A program made the position numbers and the translations under genes. The notes beneath the pieces are model-generated. The model was not told where the DNA came from. It saw only the letters and a list, made by a program, of their open reading frames with translations, and did no database searches. This document shows, piece after piece, positions 14,425-16,031 of a stretch of 16,031 nt of DNA; position 1 is the stretch's first letter; each line of letters begins with the position of its first letter. Origin of the DNA: CALXSC01 sp964493475 (GTDB taxonomy: Bacteria > Pseudomonadota > Alphaproteobacteria > Rickettsiales > UBA1997); NCBI GenBank assembly GCA_964493475.1, contig CAZBNS010000035.1:1-16031 (forward strand), written 5' to 3'.

Positions 14425-14448
14425 AATAAAAATAGATCTATTTTTATT
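14425..14448. terminator. Perfect 24-bp AT-rich palindrome
   Basis: The 12-bp half AATAAAAATAGA at 14425-14436 is followed at once by its exact reverse complement to 14448, centred on AGATCT with no loop. It lies 115 bp after the pseudopilin-like stop and 40 bp before the ftsA promoter. A hairpin ending in T-rich sequence on both strands could act as a weak bidirectional terminator. A dimeric-protein binding site is the alternative. Confidence 0.4.
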
Positions 14449-14487
14449 GAATTTATATAATATTCTTTGATTTTATACAATATTTGC

Positions 14488-14515
14488 TTGACTTGAAAAA
14501 TACTTTTCCTATATT
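14488..14515 (+). promoter_or_regulatory. Sigma70-type promoter for ftsA
   Basis: TTGACT at 14488-14493 and TATATT at 14510-14515 are separated by 16 bp. This would place the transcription start near 14522 and give a short leader of about 36 nt before the ftsA ATG. It is the best promoter match seen in the window, and it implies ftsA is transcribed independently of hisS and the pseudopilin-like gene. Confidence 0.6.
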
Positions 14516-14558
14516 TTACTTAGGTGAGAATATATTTATTTCATTGGGTTATTAGCAA

Positions 14559-15785
14559 ATGGCGCTAAAACAACAACGCATAATTGCAAGTTTGGATATA
14601 GGAAGCAACAAAATTGTTTGTTTGGTTGGCTATATTAATGCAATAGGAAAAGTCTGTGTAAGGGGAATTGGACACCAACAATCTAGAGGTATTCAATGCG
14701 GAAAGATTATAAATAAAAAAGAAGCGGAAAAAAGTATTTTGGCTACTATTTCTATAGCAGAAAAAATTGCCGGATACAATATTCAAGATATAACCGTAAA
14801 CATTAACAGCACCGAAATATCTTCATCAACGACAAATACAAATATAAGATTAAATGGAGAAGCGGTTAAAGATAAGGATATAAATAACTTGTTGAAAGAC
14901 ATCAAAGGAATATTAAAAAAAAGCGGCAAGGAAATAATTCACCTTATGCCTTTACAATATTGCATTGATGATAGTATTGTGGAAAGTCCATACAATATAG
15001 AAGCAGAAAATTTAGGGATTACATTTCACCTTTTAACATCACAAAAATCAACCTTAAACAAAATAAAAGATAGTTTAAAAGGCATGATGTTGGATATAAA
15101 TAATTATGTATCAAATGGCTATGCTAATTCTTTATCGGTTTTAAATGATACAGAAAAAGAGCTTGGAGCATTGATTTTAGACATTGGGTCTAGCAATACC
15201 AATATGGGACTTGTCTATGATAATAAATACATTTTTGAAGGCAATATCTGTATTGCGGGTGAAAATATAACAAAAGATATTTCAAATATTTTAAAAATAA
15301 CACAGGGAACCGCTGAAAAAATTAAAGTTGTAAATACTGATTTTTCTTTATCAATAAACGATGAAAACGAACTAATTAAAATAGATATAGATACAGAAGA
15401 AGATTTTATAGCTTCAAAAAACAAAATTGGATTAATTAACGATATTGCAAAAGCCAGAATAGAAGAAATAGTCCAAATAGCAATGGAAAAACTAAAAGAA
15501 TGCAATCTACAAGATGTTCCACAATATATTATTTTAACAGGCGGAACAGCACTAATACCAAACATAGATGATTTTATTGCTGATATTACAGGATTAGAAA
15601 CAAGAATCGGTTATAATGAAAACAACTTTACAATTCAAGATAAGAATTTAGCTGTTGAGTTAAAAAATCCAATTTATTCTGTTGCAATGGGAATATTAAA
15701 GTTTATTCAAAATAAATATAGCCATAGCAGCCCAACGGAAAAAGAATCCACATTTTTTAATATTTTAAAAAAATTATTTTCTTGA
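14559..15785 (+). CDS. ftsA: Cell division protein FtsA
   Basis: The gene encodes 408 aa. FtsA is the actin-like protein that tethers FtsZ to the inner membrane and helps recruit the divisome. The phosphate-1 motif is IASLDIGSNKIVCLVG (9-24), the SHS2/1C subdomain lies at about 80-165, phosphate-2 is GALILDIGSSNTNMGLVY (203-220), and the adenosine motif is YIILTGGTALIPNI (323-336). The C-terminal FFNILKKLFS (399-408) is the expected amphipathic membrane-targeting helix. Length is typical. No clear Shine-Dalgarno precedes the ATG. FtsQ is not upstream (the neighbour is pseudopilin-like) and ftsZ does not start within the 246 bp downstream, so it stands apart from the usual dcw cluster order, at least on the upstream side. 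Confidence 0.95.
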   Translation: MALKQQRIIASLDIGSNKIVCLVGYINAIGKVCVRGIGHQQSRGIQCGKIINKKEAEKSILATISIAEKIAGYNIQDITVNINSTEISSSTTNTNIRLNGEAVKDKDINNLLKDIKGILKKSGKEIIHLMPLQYCIDDSIVESPYNIEAENLGITFHLLTSQKSTLNKIKDSLKGMMLDINNYVSNGYANSLSVLNDTEKELGALILDIGSSNTNMGLVYDNKYIFEGNICIAGENITKDISNILKITQGTAEKIKVVNTDFSLSINDENELIKIDIDTEEDFIASKNKIGLINDIAKARIEEIVQIAMEKLKECNLQDVPQYIILTGGTALIPNIDDFIADITGLETRIGYNENNFTIQDKNLAVELKNPIYSVAMGILKFIQNKYSHSSPTEKESTFFNILKKLFS

Positions 15786-15794
15786 GAGAAATAG

Positions 15795-15823
15795 TTATAA
15801 TTTTTGTGTTTTTTAAATTATAA
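15795..15823. terminator. AT-only hairpin after ftsA, possible weak terminator
   Basis: TTATAATTT at 15795-15803 pairs perfectly with AAATTATAA at 15815-15823 around an 11-nt T-rich loop, starting 10 bases after the ftsA stop. There is no GC base in the stem and no long T-run after it, so termination is only a possibility. Confidence 0.3.
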
Positions 15824-15853
15824 ATGCTTTTTCTGCACTTCGTAGATGGTAGT

Positions 15854-15938
15854 AAAGTGGATTCTCAAGGAGTTTATCCTCATGAAAGTGGGGACGGGAA
15901 TAAGAGCTCACCATTAATTGTAGTGATTGTCATTCCTG
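15854..15938. repeat. Structured intergenic element downstream of ftsA
   Basis: This segment is richer in GC than its surroundings. CGGGAAT at 15895-15901 can pair with ATTCCTG at 15932-15938 (one G-U), with an inner TCAC/GTGA stem (15908-15911 with 15923-15926). AAAGTGG is repeated at 15854 and 15885. It has the look of a dispersed intergenic repeat of the GTCATTCC...GGGAAT kind, but copies cannot be checked here. Confidence 0.35.
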
Positions 15939-15971
15939 TAAATGTCAACTAATTCGTTGATAAAAATTATT

Positions 15972-16031
15972 TCAACCCTCCAACAAGCCCTCCAATCCTC
16001 TAAACTCTTTTAATTTCTTTAACCAAATTCT
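15972..16031 (-). CDS. Possible C-terminus of a minus-strand gene (partial)
   Basis: From the right edge the minus strand has one open frame of 19 codons ending in TGA at 15972-15974, reading RIWLKKLKEFRGLEGLLEG. The other two minus-strand frames stop within 30 bases. The composition (Leu, Lys, Glu, Gly) is protein-like for a C-terminal helix, but 57 coding bases are too few to identify anything. It would converge on ftsA, leaving about 190 bp between the stops. Confidence 0.3.
   Translation of the reverse strand, partial: RIWLKKLKEFRGLEGLLEG

Overview
The window is strongly AT-rich throughout. It looks like a chromosomal piece of a host-associated or endosymbiont-like alphaproteobacterium (Rickettsiales, Holosporales or an uncultured gut lineage). 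The clues are the low GC content, a compact FtsA, a HisRS with the usual bacterial motifs, a pseudopilin-like protein with the FPCPA / LGL...DGWGN signature, and a candidate eukaryote-directed clan CE cysteine peptidase. Lineage is inferred from the character of the proteins; no search was run.

Positions 1-5250 are a minus-strand block of prophage genes. In transcription order they are: a TOPRIM/RepA-like primase-helicase whose front end looks cut off at about 5250; a small basic ORF lying in a dense field of GTGGAAA repeats; a small helix-turn-helix protein (DUF6362-like); a probable virion or tail protein; a ParB-domain/DNA methyltransferase fusion; and a Nu1-like small terminase that runs off the left edge. 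Three separate short-repeat clusters sit in or between these genes (3260-3439, 2669-2716, 1761-1869). They are candidates for a phage origin or for operators.

Positions 5250-10780 are cargo. A 539-aa protein carries a His-Asp-Gln-Cys arrangement typical of clan CE (ULP1/YopJ-type) peptidases, which suggests a secreted effector. It ends 2 bp from an opposing CYTH-domain gene. Across a 121-bp divergent spacer from the CYTH gene lies an overlapping trio on the plus strand: P-loop nucleoside/NMP-type kinase, GT4-like glycosyltransferase and GNAT acetyltransferase. A HAD phosphatase gene converges on the trio with an 8-bp overlap. This packed set of triphosphate-binding protein, kinase, glycosyltransferase, acetyltransferase and phosphatase looks like one small-molecule or glycan-modification locus of unknown product.

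Positions 10781-11890 hold few genes. They contain two possible small membrane peptides, an intact tRNA-Met(CAT) on the minus strand with its 3' end facing the accessory region, a decayed second tRNA-Met copy that keeps only its 5' half, and a long imperfect hairpin repeat. Together these look like the tRNA-side border of a genomic island or prophage.

Positions 11891-16031 look like the host core: hisS, a pseudopilin-like gene overlapping it by 4 bp, then a spacer with a perfect 24-bp palindrome and a good sigma70-type promoter, then ftsA standing without ftsQ or ftsZ beside it in the window. A possible C-terminus of another minus-strand gene touches the right edge.
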